The position numbers and the translations under genes are program-made. Positions 1 through 8,428 of a stretch of 64,000 nt of DNA are shown here, piece after piece (positions within the stretch are counted from its first letter, which is position 1; each line of letters opens with the position of its first letter). The stretch is from Streptomyces collinus Tu 365 (lineage in GTDB: Bacteria; Actinomycetota; Actinomycetes; Streptomycetales; Streptomycetaceae): positions 1,736,001-1,800,000 of the forward strand of contig NC_021985.1 in NCBI RefSeq assembly GCF_000444875.1, given 5' to 3'. Below the pieces are notes generated by a model, which was not told the DNA's origin, did not search any database, and saw nothing but the letters and a program-made list of their open reading frames with translations.

Positions 1-504
1 CCGTACGGCGGTGGACTCGGCGACGGGCAGGTTGTCGAGGCTGAGGCCGGGGCCGGGCCGGAAGGAGTACCAGGCCTCGGCGAACTTGCGCGGGTCGTTG
101 GAGACCTGGCGTCCGCGCCACTCGCTGGCCTTGCCGACGACCACGCACTCGCCGGTCTGCACGTGCTGCCACTCCAGGGCCACGTGTCCGCAGTCGTCGG
201 CGAGCAGGAACTTGCGCAGCACGCCGGAGCTGGCGCCGCCGAGGGTGTTGCGGTGGCCCGGCAGCATCACCGAGAAGATCAGTTTGAGCAGTACCGACTT
301 GCCGCCGCCGTTCTCCAGGAAGAGCACGCCGGCGGGCGCGGGCCGGCGGGGCGGCCCGGACGGCTCGTCCTCGAAGAACTCCGCCTGCGTGGGCGCGGGG
401 TCGGGCACGGGCTCGCCCACGCCCCGCAGGTCAAGCACGGTGTCGGCGTAGCGCGCACCGGCGGGCCCGATGGAGTAGAGGCGGACCCGGGACAGCTCGT
501 ACAT
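1..504 (-). CDS. SMC/MukB-like ATPase, N-terminal part (gene runs off the left edge)
   Basis: The first 168 residues of a large ATPase are present; the gene continues beyond base 1. An N-terminal nucleotide-binding half begins MYELSRVRLYSIGP, and a Walker A loop (N65-G66-G67-G68-K69-S70, inside LFLENGGGKSVLLKL) follows a first beta strand, as in the MukB, JetC and RecF/SMC ATPase head. The ATG has an AGAG-type ribosome site about seven bases upstream. It is the third gene of a minus-strand operon after a kleisin-like and a MukE-like gene. Family knowledge: in MukBEF, MksBEF and Wadjet systems the order kleisin, KITE subunit, SMC is typical. Inference: this is the motor of a condensin-type DNA-organising or plasmid-defence complex. 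The coiled coil, hinge and signature motif lie outside the window, so the subfamily cannot be fixed. Confidence 0.75.
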   Translation of the reverse strand, partial: MYELSRVRLYSIGPAGARYADTVLDLRGVGEPVPDPAPTQAEFFEDEPSGPPRRPAPAGVLFLENGGGKSVLLKLIFSVMLPGHRNTLGGASSGVLRKFLLADDCGHVALEWQHVQTGECVVVGKASEWRGRQVSNDPRKFAEAWYSFRPGPGLSLDNLPVAESTAVR

Positions 505-586
505 GGCGGACTCTCGCGTTAAGTCTTCGGAAAGGTGCGGTGGTTCGGGGGCCGGGGCGGTTCGGGGCCGCGTCGGCCGCGGGGCG

Positions 587-1465
587 TCAGGAGTGGAACG
601 GCAGCCCGGCGTCGGCCACCAGCTCCAGGTCCTCGGTGTCCTCGGCGGGCAGCAGGCCCGGGGTGCCGTCGGTGACCGGGACGACGCCCAGCTCCAGCAG
701 TTCGGTCATGGCGGCGCCGCCGGCCATGTCGCGCACCTGGAGCTGGTAGCGCGCCGTGGTGCGGTAGGTGCCGCCGTGTTCGTCCCCGGTGCGCTGCAGG
801 AAGCCCGAGTCGGTGAGGAAGGCCGCCGCCTTCGCCACCATGCCCGTGGTGGAGGCGGCGGGCCGGCGCGCGTCCTTGGTGGCGCCGGTGGCGCTGCGTC
901 TGGCCCAGATCCGCCAGGCGGCCTCCAGGCCGGGCGCTTCGGTAGCCGGGTCGGTGTTCTCGCCCTGGGCCTCGGCGCGCTCCTCCAGCCTGCGGCAGGC
1001 CTGCCGTACGAAGGCGTCGACGCCGTTGACGGTGACCCGGCCGATGTAGGAGTCGTCGGCCAGGTCCTCGGGGCGCGGGAACGCCAGGGCGGCCAGGGCG
1101 AGGTGGGCCAGTCCGTGCAGGAAGCGGTCACCTGAGTCGGCGGTGGTGCGACGCGCGTAGTCGCCCATGCGGACGGCGAAGACGGAGTCCTCGGCGGCCG
1201 TCACGGCCATCCCGGCGCGCGGGGAGACCTCCAGCACGACGAGCCCGAGACCGGCGGCGACGGCGTCCGCGAGCCGTGCGAAGGCCGGGTCGTCGCGGTA
1301 GCGGCGCAGCAGCTCCGTGTACTCCTGGTCGCGGGCGGGCTGCAGCTTGGGCTGCAGCCCGAAGGCGACGAGCCGCGCCGCGTCGGCGGCGTCGGCGGGG
1401 GTGACGGCGGCGGGCGCCGACGGGGCTGGGGCCTCCGTGTCACTCCACTCGACGTGCTCGCTCAC
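587..1465 (-). CDS. MukE/JetB-like accessory subunit of a condensin-type complex (candidate)
   Basis: This encodes 292 residues from a GTG start with a good AAGGAG site eight bases upstream. I do not recognise a named family. The protein has an acidic, Ala/Pro-rich N-terminus of about 35 residues. A mixed alpha/beta body follows, with two regions that could be winged helices (about 40-120 and 190-255, the second reading TGMVAKAAAFLTDSGFLQRTG then a YQLQVRDM strand). That size and arrangement suit the KITE subunits MukE, MksE or JetB, which bind the kleisin and the SMC head. It sits between the kleisin-like gene (43 bases upstream) and the SMC-like gene (82 bases downstream), all on the minus strand. 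The assignment rests mainly on this gene order. Confidence 0.55.
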   Translation of the reverse strand: MSEHVEWSDTEAPAPSAPAAVTPADAADAARLVAFGLQPKLQPARDQEYTELLRRYRDDPAFARLADAVAAGLGLVVLEVSPRAGMAVTAAEDSVFAVRMGDYARRTTADSGDRFLHGLAHLALAALAFPRPEDLADDSYIGRVTVNGVDAFVRQACRRLEERAEAQGENTDPATEAPGLEAAWRIWARRSATGATKDARRPAASTTGMVAKAAAFLTDSGFLQRTGDEHGGTYRTTARYQLQVRDMAGGAAMTELLELGVVPVTDGTPGLLPAEDTEDLELVADAGLPFHS

Positions 1466-1508
1466 GGCTTGGGCTCCTTGTCGCGTACTCGGTCTGGCTG
1501 GTGCTGGG

Positions 1509-3038
1509 TCATGCCGCTTCCGTCCGGTCAGCGGCCATGCCCGCCGCGTCCAGCAGGGCGGTGCCGACGATCAGGTCGGCGCCGCCGAACTCGGGGTCGT
1601 CCAGTTCGGTGCCGTCGTCCACGGCGAACAGCAGTTTCTCCTCGCCCTGGCGGTAGGCGGTGCCCACGGGCGGGCTGGCCGCGTGGACCGCCAGCAGGGC
1701 GACCAGGTAGGCGAGGTCGGGGTCGCCGGTGCGGCGGGCCTGCGCCAGCAGTCCGGACAGTCTGCGGGGTGCGTCGGCGGGCAGGTCGAGCAGCTCCATG
1801 GCGGTGGCGAGCTGTTCCTCGCTGAACCGGCTGTCGTCCGGGGTCGCGATCAGGTCGGGTTCGGGCATCTCCGCGCCGAGGTGCTCGCGCTCCACCGGCG
1901 GGGTGAGCAGGATGTCGACGAGGTCGCCGACCCGCACGGACACCGGGGTGCGCAACCCGGTGCCCTGGGCGAAGAACGCGTCCGTCACCCGGATCGCCCG
2001 TTCCAGGGGCAGCGGGAGCACGGGGGCGACCAGGTGGCCGTACAGGTCGAGGCCGGAGGTCGTGGTGGGCGTGGCGAAGGCCTGCCGGTCCTGTTCGGCG
2101 CGGAACAGCGGGCCGGCCTCCAGGAGGCGGGACTGGAGCTGGGTGTGCCGCCGGATGCAGTCCTTGACGATGTCCACCAGCTCGGCGGCGCGGCGCTTGT
2201 TCCCGGAGTCCTCGGTCTCGTCGCGCGCCTTGCGGATGTTGGTGAGGATCGCGTTCTCGTGGCGGTAGCGGTCGGCCACGTGGTCCAGGGCCTCGGCGAT
2301 CATGTCGGGCACGGCGTTGAGCCAGTCGACCGCGCGCACGTTGCGCCGGGTGGCCTCCAGGGCGCGGCGCAGGGTCTCGGAGTACTGCACGGTGCGGTAG
2401 CGGGCCTGTTCGGCGGCGAGCTGGGCGTCGGCGAGGCGGCCGCGGTTGATCAGCACCTCGAGCTTGACCTCGGCGGCGATCTGGGCGCTGGTGACGTCGG
2501 TGTCGAGGGCGCCGACCAGGACGTTGACCGCTTCGTCCGTCGTGCGGAGGTAGACCGTGCCGCCGGGGCCGGGTACCTCCTCGATCAGCTTGAAGTCGTA
2601 GTCACGGCGGACGTAGGTGCCGTCCGGCTCGAAGGTGCCGTACACCGCGCGGAAGCCGCGGTCGACGCTGCCGACGTTGATCAGGTTCTCCAGGACCCAG
2701 CGGGCGACACGCTCGTGCTCGCCGGCCGGGCGGTGCGGGGCCTGGGCGGCGATGCGCGGGACGAGCCGGGCCACGATCTGCTCGTGGTCGGCGCCCGTGT
2801 CGAAGTCCATGTTGAGGGTGACCAGGTCGATCGCGGACAGGGCCACCTCGGCCATGCCGTAGACCGAGTACTCGCCCGCCAGGTTCGCCTTGCGCGCGTC
2901 GAGGTCGTGCAGCGGCGCGGTGCAGGCGAGCGCGCGCAGCCGCCGCGCCAGCCCCTCGTCGGCGGCCGGGCCCGGCGCCGGGCGCGGCCCCGCGCTGAGC
3001 TGGGGCGGAACGCTGTCCGTCGAAGCAGGCGAAGTCAC
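1509..3038 (-). CDS. Kleisin-like (MukF/JetA-type) subunit, candidate
   Basis: This encodes 509 residues if translation starts at the GTG at 3038; the open frame extends further, but the extra codons are not coding-like. After a disordered Pro/Ala-rich lead of about 30 residues, the protein has an N-terminal helical or winged-helix region. A long helical stretch rich in Arg/Glu/Ala follows (around residues 195-310, including AAEQARYRTVQYSETLRRAL and ENAILTNIRKARDETEDS), resembling the long helices of MukF and JetA. A C-terminal globular part completes it. No catalytic motif is visible. It is the first gene of the three-gene operon that ends with the SMC-like ATPase, which is the main support for calling it a kleisin. 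The GTG lies seven bases after a TAGTCT element, so the mRNA may be leaderless. Confidence 0.55.
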   Translation of the reverse strand: MTSPASTDSVPPQLSAGPRPAPGPAADEGLARRLRALACTAPLHDLDARKANLAGEYSVYGMAEVALSAIDLVTLNMDFDTGADHEQIVARLVPRIAAQAPHRPAGEHERVARWVLENLINVGSVDRGFRAVYGTFEPDGTYVRRDYDFKLIEEVPGPGGTVYLRTTDEAVNVLVGALDTDVTSAQIAAEVKLEVLINRGRLADAQLAAEQARYRTVQYSETLRRALEATRRNVRAVDWLNAVPDMIAEALDHVADRYRHENAILTNIRKARDETEDSGNKRRAAELVDIVKDCIRRHTQLQSRLLEAGPLFRAEQDRQAFATPTTTSGLDLYGHLVAPVLPLPLERAIRVTDAFFAQGTGLRTPVSVRVGDLVDILLTPPVEREHLGAEMPEPDLIATPDDSRFSEEQLATAMELLDLPADAPRRLSGLLAQARRTGDPDLAYLVALLAVHAASPPVGTAYRQGEEKLLFAVDDGTELDDPEFGGADLIVGTALLDAAGMAADRTEAA

Positions 3039-3051
3039 GGTGCACAGACTA
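3038..3051 (-). promoter_or_regulatory. Possible leaderless promoter of the condensin-like operon
   Basis: On the minus strand the hexamer TAGTCT (3051-3046) is followed by seven bases and then the GTG start at 3038. A transcript would therefore start at or next to the start codon, a common arrangement in Streptomyces. The only GAGG-like element is about 15 bases from the GTG, too far for a ribosome site. A weak -35 (TTGGGT) lies 19 bases upstream of the -10. Confidence 0.4.
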
Positions 3052-3110
3052 GGTCCTCGGTCTGACAACGACCCAAACGACGCAGAAGCGACGGCCGTCA
3101 CACAGGCGCG

Positions 3111-3815
3111 TCAGGACCCGGCGCCGTCCTCGCCGACCCGCCGCAGGTAGACCTCGACGACCCGGTCGAGCGAGTCCGTGAGATAGGTCTCCAGCAGCCG
3201 CTCCGCCCGGACGTGGTCCCCGTCCTGCAGGGCCCGCAGGATCTGGCGGTTGCGGGCGAGGTAGGGCTCGTGCAGCCGGCGCGGGTCGTCCACGACGTGG
3301 AAGGCGAGCCGCAGCTCCGCGAAGACGCTGCGCATCAGCTCGTCGGTGCGCTCGCTGCCGGCCAGCGCGACCAGCTCGCGGTGGAAGTGGATGTTGGAGG
3401 TGCCCAGCGCTTTCCAGTCGTTCCGCGCGGTGGCCAGTTCCCCCTCGGCGACGGCGGCGGCGAGCCCGTCCAGGGCGTACGGCGGCTCTCCGAGGCCCCG
3501 GACGACGGCGCACTCGACCAGCGTCCGGGTGCGGTAGATGTCCTCGACGTCCTCCACGGTCAGGACCCGGACGAAGACGCCGCGGTTGAGCTCGTGGACC
3601 AGCAGGCGCTCGTGGGTGAGCAGCCGGAACGCCTCGCGCAGGGTGTTGCGGGAGACCCCGAGCGCGCCACCGATGGCGTCCTCCGACAGGCGGGTCCCGG
3701 GCGGGAAGAAGCCTTCGGCGATACGGCTGCGGAGGATGTCCGAGACGCGTTCGGCGGTGCTGGTGCGCCCCAGGAGGGCGCGGTCGTCGGCCAGTTCCGA
3801 GAGCTGCTCTGCCAT
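3111..3815 (-). CDS. GntR-family regulator, FCD (FadR C-terminal) subfamily
   Basis: This is a 234-residue transcription factor. Residues about 18-83 form the GntR winged helix (LRSRIAEGFFPPGTRLSE, then GVSRNTLREAFRLL). Residues about 90-220 form an all-helical FCD ligand domain with the metal-site pair FHREL around H143/H145. It is divergent from the MFS transporter gene at 3985, with 169 bases between the starts, and a 19-bp perfect palindrome lies in that gap. FCD regulators usually respond to small carboxylates. Inference: it controls the adjacent 5-oxoproline or dicarboxylate uptake and utilisation operon and itself. It is convergent with nothing; the condensin-like operon begins 72 bases beyond its stop codon in the same direction. 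Confidence 0.9.
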   Translation of the reverse strand: MAEQLSELADDRALLGRTSTAERVSDILRSRIAEGFFPPGTRLSEDAIGGALGVSRNTLREAFRLLTHERLLVHELNRGVFVRVLTVEDVEDIYRTRTLVECAVVRGLGEPPYALDGLAAAVAEGELATARNDWKALGTSNIHFHRELVALAGSERTDELMRSVFAELRLAFHVVDDPRRLHEPYLARNRQILRALQDGDHVRAERLLETYLTDSLDRVVEVYLRRVGEDGAGS

Positions 3816-3863
3816 GCCCGGAATTCAATCGCAGACCGGGGGACGAGACAACGCGGGTATTGA

Positions 3864-3882
3864 AGGATCGTTGAACGATCCT
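3864..3882. promoter_or_regulatory. 19-bp palindrome, probable GntR operator
   Basis: AGGATCGTTGAACGATCCT is a perfect palindrome around a central G, placed in the gap between the divergent GntR (start 3815) and MFS (start 3985) genes. Nothing else in the gap has comparable symmetry. FCD-type GntR proteins bind short palindromes in just this position, so autoregulation together with control of the pxp operon is likely. Confidence 0.7.
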
Positions 3883-3984
3883 CTACGGTGCTCGGCAGAA
3901 CACCGGCACGACACCGGCACGACACAACTCAGGCACGTCACCGCTCAGTTGCCCGCACCCTCCGTCCCTCTCTGCGAGGTGCCC

Positions 3985-5304
3985 ATGAGCACGACACCCC
4001 CGCCCCGGCCCGTGACGCCGGGCCTCCGACCCGCTCGGACCGAACAGGACGCCGGGACCGGCGCGTTCGGCTGGCTGCGCGCCCTGGGGCCGGACGGCCG
4101 GCGCGCCTTCGCTGGCGCTTTCGGCGGATATGCCCTGGATTCCTACGACTACTTCACCCTGCCGCTGAGCATGGTGGCCCTCGCCGCGTACTTCGGCCTG
4201 GACAGCGGCCAGACGGGCCTGTTCACCACCGTCACGCTGGTGGTCTCCGCGATCGGCGGCGCCGCGGCCGGCGTCCTCGCGGACCGCGTGGGCCGGGTCC
4301 GGGCCCTGATGATCACGGTGGTCACGTACGCCGTCTTCACCGTGGCCTGCGGCTTCGCCCCCGACTACGAGACGCTGCTCGTCTTCCGCGCCCTGCAGGG
4401 CCTCGGCTTCGGCGGCGAGTGGGCGGTGGGCGCGGTCCTGGTGGCCGAGTACGCGAGCGCCAGGCACCGCGGCCGTACCCTCGGCGCCGTCCAGAGCTCC
4501 TGGGCGGTCGGCTGGGCGCTGGCCGCGCTCGTCTACACGCTGGTCTTCTCCTTCGCCGGCGACGACCTGGCCTGGCGCGTGATGTTCTGGACCGGGGCAC
4601 TGCCCGCGCTGCTCGTCGTCTGGCTGCGCCGCCGGGTGCACGACGCGCCCCGGGCCACGGCGGAGCGCGAACAGAGCGCGCGGCGCGGCTCGTTCGCGGC
4701 CATCTTCCGGCCCGGCGGGGCCGACGGCCCCGGGCTGCTGCGCACGACGGTCTTCGCCGGGCTGCTGTCCACGGGGGTGCAGGGCGGCTACTACACGCTG
4801 GCGACCTGGGTCCCGACGTACCTGAAGACCGAACGCGGTCTGTCCGTCGTCGGTACCGGCGGCTATCTGGCGTTCCTCATCTCCGGCGCCTTCCTCGGCT
4901 ACCTGACCGGCGGTCATCTGACCGACCGGCTCGGCCGGCGCCGCACCATCTGGCTGTTCGCGCTGCTCTCCGCCGTGTGCACCCTGGCGTACGCGCACAT
5001 CCCGCACGGCGCCGACACCCTGCTGCTGGTGCTCGGCTTCCCGCTCGGCTTCTGCATGTCGGCGATCTTCAGCGGGTTCGGCTCCTACCTCAGCGAGCTG
5101 TACCCGACGGCGGTGCGCGGCACCGGGCAGGGCTTCACGTACAACACCGGCCGCGCGATGGGCGCGGTCTTCCCGACCCTGGTGGGCTTCCTGGCCGACG
5201 GCTGGGGCGTGGGCGGCGCGCTGGTCTTCGGAGCGCTCGGCTACGGCCTCGCCGCGCTGGCGCTGCTGGGGCTGCCGGAGACGCGCGGGAAGGAACTGAC
5301 GTGA
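3985..5304 (+). CDS. MFS transporter, carboxylate/sialate symporter-like
   Basis: This encodes 439 residues from the ATG at 3985, which has a GAGGT ribosome site five bases upstream; the longer open frame to the left crosses the operator and is not used. About twelve membrane helices are evident. The loop between helices 2 and 3 carries the MFS signature ([14 protein letters not shown]), and a matching DRLGRRRT loop follows helix 8. The N-terminal [15 protein letters not shown] motif resembles the sialate/aromatic-acid symporter group, in which a charged residue in helix 1 binds the substrate. It is the first gene of a run leading, with four-base overlaps at most junctions, into a DUF1445 gene and pxpABC. 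Inference: it imports the compound, possibly 5-oxoproline or a related acid, consumed by those enzymes. Confidence 0.85.
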   Translation: MSTTPPPRPVTPGLRPARTEQDAGTGAFGWLRALGPDGRRAFAGAFGGYALDSYDYFTLPLSMVALAAYFGLDSGQTGLFTTVTLVVSAIGGAAAGVLADRVGRVRALMITVVTYAVFTVACGFAPDYETLLVFRALQGLGFGGEWAVGAVLVAEYASARHRGRTLGAVQSSWAVGWALAALVYTLVFSFAGDDLAWRVMFWTGALPALLVVWLRRRVHDAPRATAEREQSARRGSFAAIFRPGGADGPGLLRTTVFAGLLSTGVQGGYYTLATWVPTYLKTERGLSVVGTGGYLAFLISGAFLGYLTGGHLTDRLGRRRTIWLFALLSAVCTLAYAHIPHGADTLLLVLGFPLGFCMSAIFSGFGSYLSELYPTAVRGTGQGFTYNTGRAMGAVFPTLVGFLADGWGVGGALVFGALGYGLAALALLGLPETRGKELT

Positions 5305-6140
5305 CGCGGCCGGAGCGCACCGGGGACCGGCCGGTGATTCTCGTCGACGAGCACGCGCACGCGTGGAGCCCGCGCACCGCGCGGACCCGCTTCCGGCAGG
5401 GGCTCGCGGGCCCCACGGCCGGTGTCGCGGCGGGCCACACGCAGGCCAACCTGATCTCGGTCCCGGCCGACTGGGCGTACGACATGCTGCTGTTCTGCCA
5501 GCGCAACCCCAAGCCCTGCCCCGTGCTGGACGTCACCGACGCCGGTTCACCCGCCACCGTCCTGGCCGACGGCGCCGACCTGCGCACCGATCTGCCGCGC
5601 TACCGGGTGTGGCGGGACGGCGAGCTGGTGGACGAACCGATCGACGTCCGGGCGCACTGGCGCCCGGACCTGGTGTCGTTCCTGCTCGGGTGCAGCTTCA
5701 CCTTCGAGTGGGCGCTGGCCGCGGCGGGCGTCCCGATCCGGCACGTGGAGCAGGGCCGCAACGTGCCGATGTACGTGACCGGCAGGCAGTGCCGCCCCGC
5801 GGGCCGGCTGCGCGGGCCCATGGTGGTGTCGATGCGCCCGGTGCCGCCGGAGCACCTGCGCAGCGCGATCCGGGAGAGCGGCCTGCTGCCGGCCGTGCAC
5901 GGCGGCCCGGTGCACTGCGGTGATCCCGCGGTCCTCGGCATCGAGGACCTGGGCCGCCCCGACTTCGGCGACCCGGTGGACGCGGCGCCCGACGACATCC
6001 CGGTGTTCTGGGCCTGCGGGGTCACCCCGCAGGCCGTGGTGACCGCTTCACGGCCGCCGTTCGCCATCACCCACGCGCCGGGCCAGATGTTCCTGACCGA
6101 CGCCCGTGACGACCAGTACCGCGTGGTCGGCGTCGACTGA
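5301..6140 (+). CDS. DUF1445 protein (YcsI-like; D-glutamate cyclase-family hydro-lyase)
   Basis: This encodes 279 residues from the GTG at 5301, which overlaps the TGA of the transporter gene (GTGA). Family hallmarks are [50 protein letters not shown] and the late [11 protein letters not shown]. subtilis YcsI lies in the operon with ycsF (pxpA) and kipI/kipA (pxpB/pxpC), the same set of genes seen here. The mammalian D-glutamate cyclase carries a DUF1445 domain together with a second domain that is absent here. Inference: the protein may link D-glutamate and 5-oxo-D-proline, or otherwise prepare substrate for PxpABC. No experiment fixes the reaction of the stand-alone bacterial family as far as I know. 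Confidence 0.85.
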   Translation: MTRPERTGDRPVILVDEHAHAWSPRTARTRFRQGLAGPTAGVAAGHTQANLISVPADWAYDMLLFCQRNPKPCPVLDVTDAGSPATVLADGADLRTDLPRYRVWRDGELVDEPIDVRAHWRPDLVSFLLGCSFTFEWALAAAGVPIRHVEQGRNVPMYVTGRQCRPAGRLRGPMVVSMRPVPPEHLRSAIRESGLLPAVHGGPVHCGDPAVLGIEDLGRPDFGDPVDAAPDDIPVFWACGVTPQAVVTASRPPFAITHAPGQMFLTDARDDQYRVVGVD

Positions 6141-6189
6141 CACCGGCCGCGCACCCGCCCCACCCGAGGATCCGGAGAGAACGAGGACC

Positions 6190-6948
6190 ATGACCGCGAT
6201 CGATCTGAACGCCGACCTGGGCGAGGGTTTCGGCCGCTGGCGGCTGACCGACGACGAACGGCTGCTGTCCGTCGTCAGCAGCGCCAACGTCGCCTGCGGC
6301 TTCCACGCCGGCGACGCGGCCACCATGCGCCGGGTGTGCGAACTGGCCGCCGCGCGCGGGGTGACGATCGGCGCGCAGGTCTCCTACCGGGACCTCGCCG
6401 GGTTCGGGCGGCGCGCCATGGACGTGCCGCCCGCCGAACTGGCGGCCGAGGTGGCCTACCAGATCGGCGCCCTGGAGGTGTTCGCGCGGGCCGCGGGAGC
6501 GCGCGTGGCCTACGTCAAGCCGCACGGCGCGCTCTACAACCGGGTCGTGCACGACGAGGAGCAGGCCGCCGCGGTGGTCGACGGGGTGCTCCTGGCCGGC
6601 GGCGCGCTGCCGGTGCTGGGCCTGCCGGGCTCGCGGGTGCTCGACCTGGCCGCGAAGGCGGGGCTGCCGGCCGTCACGGAGGCGTTCGCCGACCGGGCGT
6701 ACACCGACCGGGGCACGCTGGTGCCCCGCGGCAGCGAGGGCGCCGTGGTGACCGACCCCGAGGCCGTCGTGGAGCGTTCGGTGAGCCTCGCGCGCTCCGG
6801 CGTGGTCGCCGCCCACTCCGGCGCGCGGATCGAGGTGCGCGCCCGTTCGCTGTGCCTGCACGGCGACACCCCCGGCGCGGTGGAGCTGGCCCGCCGGGTG
6901 CGCGAACGCCTCACGGCGGCCGGGGTACGGGTGGAGGCCTTCGCATGA
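6190..6948 (+). CDS. pxpA: 5-oxoprolinase subunit A (LamB/YcsF family)
   Basis: This encodes 252 residues from the ATG at 6190, with GAGG just upstream. LNADLGEGFG opens the protein. SSANVACGFHAGD, KPHGALYN, EAFADRAYTDRGTLVPR and CLHGDTPGAVELA follow in order and cover the family from end to end. PxpA works with PxpB and PxpC to open 5-oxo-L-proline to L-glutamate with ATP in the cytoplasm. Its stop codon overlaps the start of pxpB (ATGA), so the subunits are translationally coupled. Confidence 0.95.
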   Translation: MTAIDLNADLGEGFGRWRLTDDERLLSVVSSANVACGFHAGDAATMRRVCELAAARGVTIGAQVSYRDLAGFGRRAMDVPPAELAAEVAYQIGALEVFARAAGARVAYVKPHGALYNRVVHDEEQAAAVVDGVLLAGGALPVLGLPGSRVLDLAAKAGLPAVTEAFADRAYTDRGTLVPRGSEGAVVTDPEAVVERSVSLARSGVVAAHSGARIEVRARSLCLHGDTPGAVELARRVRERLTAAGVRVEAFA

Positions 6949-7562
6949 GGGCGCTGCCCGTCGGCGACGACGCGCTCCTGGTGGAACTGGACTCGGGCGC
7001 CCAGGCGCAGGCGCTGCACGCGGAGCTGCTGCGCCGCCGCGCCGAGGGCGCGCTGGCCGTCCGCGAGATCGTGCCGGCGGCGCGCACGGTCCTGCTCGAC
7101 GGCCTGGCCGATCCGGCGCTCTGGGCGTCCGAGCTCACCGCCTCGGCGGTGCCGCCCGCTCCCCCGCGCGCACGGGAAGCGGTCGAGCTGCCCGTGCGCT
7201 ACGACGGCCCGGACCTCGCCGGGGTCGCCGCCCACTGGGGGGTGTCCGAGCGGGAGGCGGCCCGGATCCACGCGAGCACCGAGTTCACCGTCGCGTTCTG
7301 CGGGTTCGCACCCGGCTTCGGCTACCTCACCGGACTGCCCGCACGGTACGACGTCCCGCGCCGGGCCACCCCGCGCACCTCCGTGCCCGCCGGCGCGGTG
7401 GCGCTGGCGGGGCCGTACACGGGCGTGTACCCGCGTTCGTCGCCGGGCGGCTGGCAGCTGATCGGCAGCACGGAGGCGGTGCTGTGGGACCACGCGCGCG
7501 TACCGGCCGCGCTGCTCTCACCGGGCGACCGGGTGCGCTTCGTGCCGGTGGCGGACGCGTGA
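6945..7562 (+). CDS. pxpB: 5-oxoprolinase subunit B (KipI family)
   Basis: This encodes 205 residues and starts inside the pxpA stop codon (ATGA). The CT_C_D (KipI) domain fills the protein. FAPGFGYLTGLP and the PRTSVPAGAVALAG and SSPGGWQLIGST segments are diagnostic. In B. subtilis the homologue KipI inhibits the sporulation kinase KinA, but across bacteria the conserved role is the B subunit of 5-oxoprolinase. It also overlaps pxpC by four bases. Confidence 0.95.
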   Translation: MRALPVGDDALLVELDSGAQAQALHAELLRRRAEGALAVREIVPAARTVLLDGLADPALWASELTASAVPPAPPRAREAVELPVRYDGPDLAGVAAHWGVSEREAARIHASTEFTVAFCGFAPGFGYLTGLPARYDVPRRATPRTSVPAGAVALAGPYTGVYPRSSPGGWQLIGSTEAVLWDHARVPAALLSPGDRVRFVPVADA

Positions 7563-8428
7563 GCGACCGCGCGCTCCTCGTCGTACGGGCGGGAGCGCTG
7601 ACCACCGTGCAGGACCGCGGGCGGCCGGGGTACGCGCATCTGGGCGTACCGCGCTCCGGAGCGCTCGACCCGGGCACGGCTGCCCTGGTCAACCGGCTGG
7701 CCGGCAACGGGCCGGACGCCGCCGTGCTGGAGACCACCCTCGACGGCTGCGCCCTGCGCCCGCGTTCGGCGGTCACGGTGGCGGTCGCGGGCGCGCACTG
7801 CCCGGTCTCGGTGGACGGCCGCCCCGCCGCCTGGGGCGCCCCCGTCGCGGTGCCCGCGGGAGCGCTGCTCCAGGTGGGGGCCGCCGTGGCCGGGGTGCGC
7901 GCGTACGTGGCCGTGTCCGGCGGCGTCGCCGTGGAGCCGGTGCTCGGCAGCCGCGCCACCGACCTGCTGTCGGGCCTCGGGCCGGCGCCGCTCGCCGACG
8001 GCACGGTGCTGCCGCTCGGCGTCCCGGCGGGTCCTCCCGCGCGCGTGGACGGTGTCCCGCGGCCGCGGCCGCCGGCCGAACTCGTCCTCCGGGTGGTTCC
8101 GGGGCCGCGCGCCGACTGGTTCACGGCGGGTGCGCTCCGGGACCTCGCCACGCGCGCGTACCGGGTGTCCTCGGCGAGCAACCGGATCGGGCTGCGCACC
8201 GAGGGGCCCGCCCTTGAGCGGGCCCGGACCGGCGAGCTGCCCAGCGAGGGCATGGTGCTCGGCGCGGTGCAGGTGCCGCCGGACGGGCGTCCGGTGGTGT
8301 TCCTGGCCGACCACCCGACCACCGGGGGCTACCCGGTGATCGCCGTGGTGCGCGCCGCCGACCTCCCCGCGGCCGCGCAGGCGGTCCCGGGCACGCCGGT
8401 CAGGTTCGTTCCGGTGCGCCGCCGCTGA
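7559..8428 (+). CDS. pxpC: 5-oxoprolinase subunit C (KipA family)
   Basis: This encodes 289 residues from the GTG at 7559, overlapping the pxpB stop (GTGA). The CT_A_B carboxyltransferase-like domain shows TTVQDRGRPGYAHLGVP near the start, SSASNRIGLRTEG in the middle and the late block FLADHPTTGGYP. It is the last gene of the MFS-DUF1445-pxpABC run. Its final 100 bases are also read on the minus strand as the 3-prime end of the SGNH hydrolase gene, a long tail-to-tail overlap with no space for a terminator between the two genes. Confidence 0.95.
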   Translation: MSDRALLVVRAGALTTVQDRGRPGYAHLGVPRSGALDPGTAALVNRLAGNGPDAAVLETTLDGCALRPRSAVTVAVAGAHCPVSVDGRPAAWGAPVAVPAGALLQVGAAVAGVRAYVAVSGGVAVEPVLGSRATDLLSGLGPAPLADGTVLPLGVPAGPPARVDGVPRPRPPAELVLRVVPGPRADWFTAGALRDLATRAYRVSSASNRIGLRTEGPALERARTGELPSEGMVLGAVQVPPDGRPVVFLADHPTTGGYPVIAVVRAADLPAAAQAVPGTPVRFVPVRRR

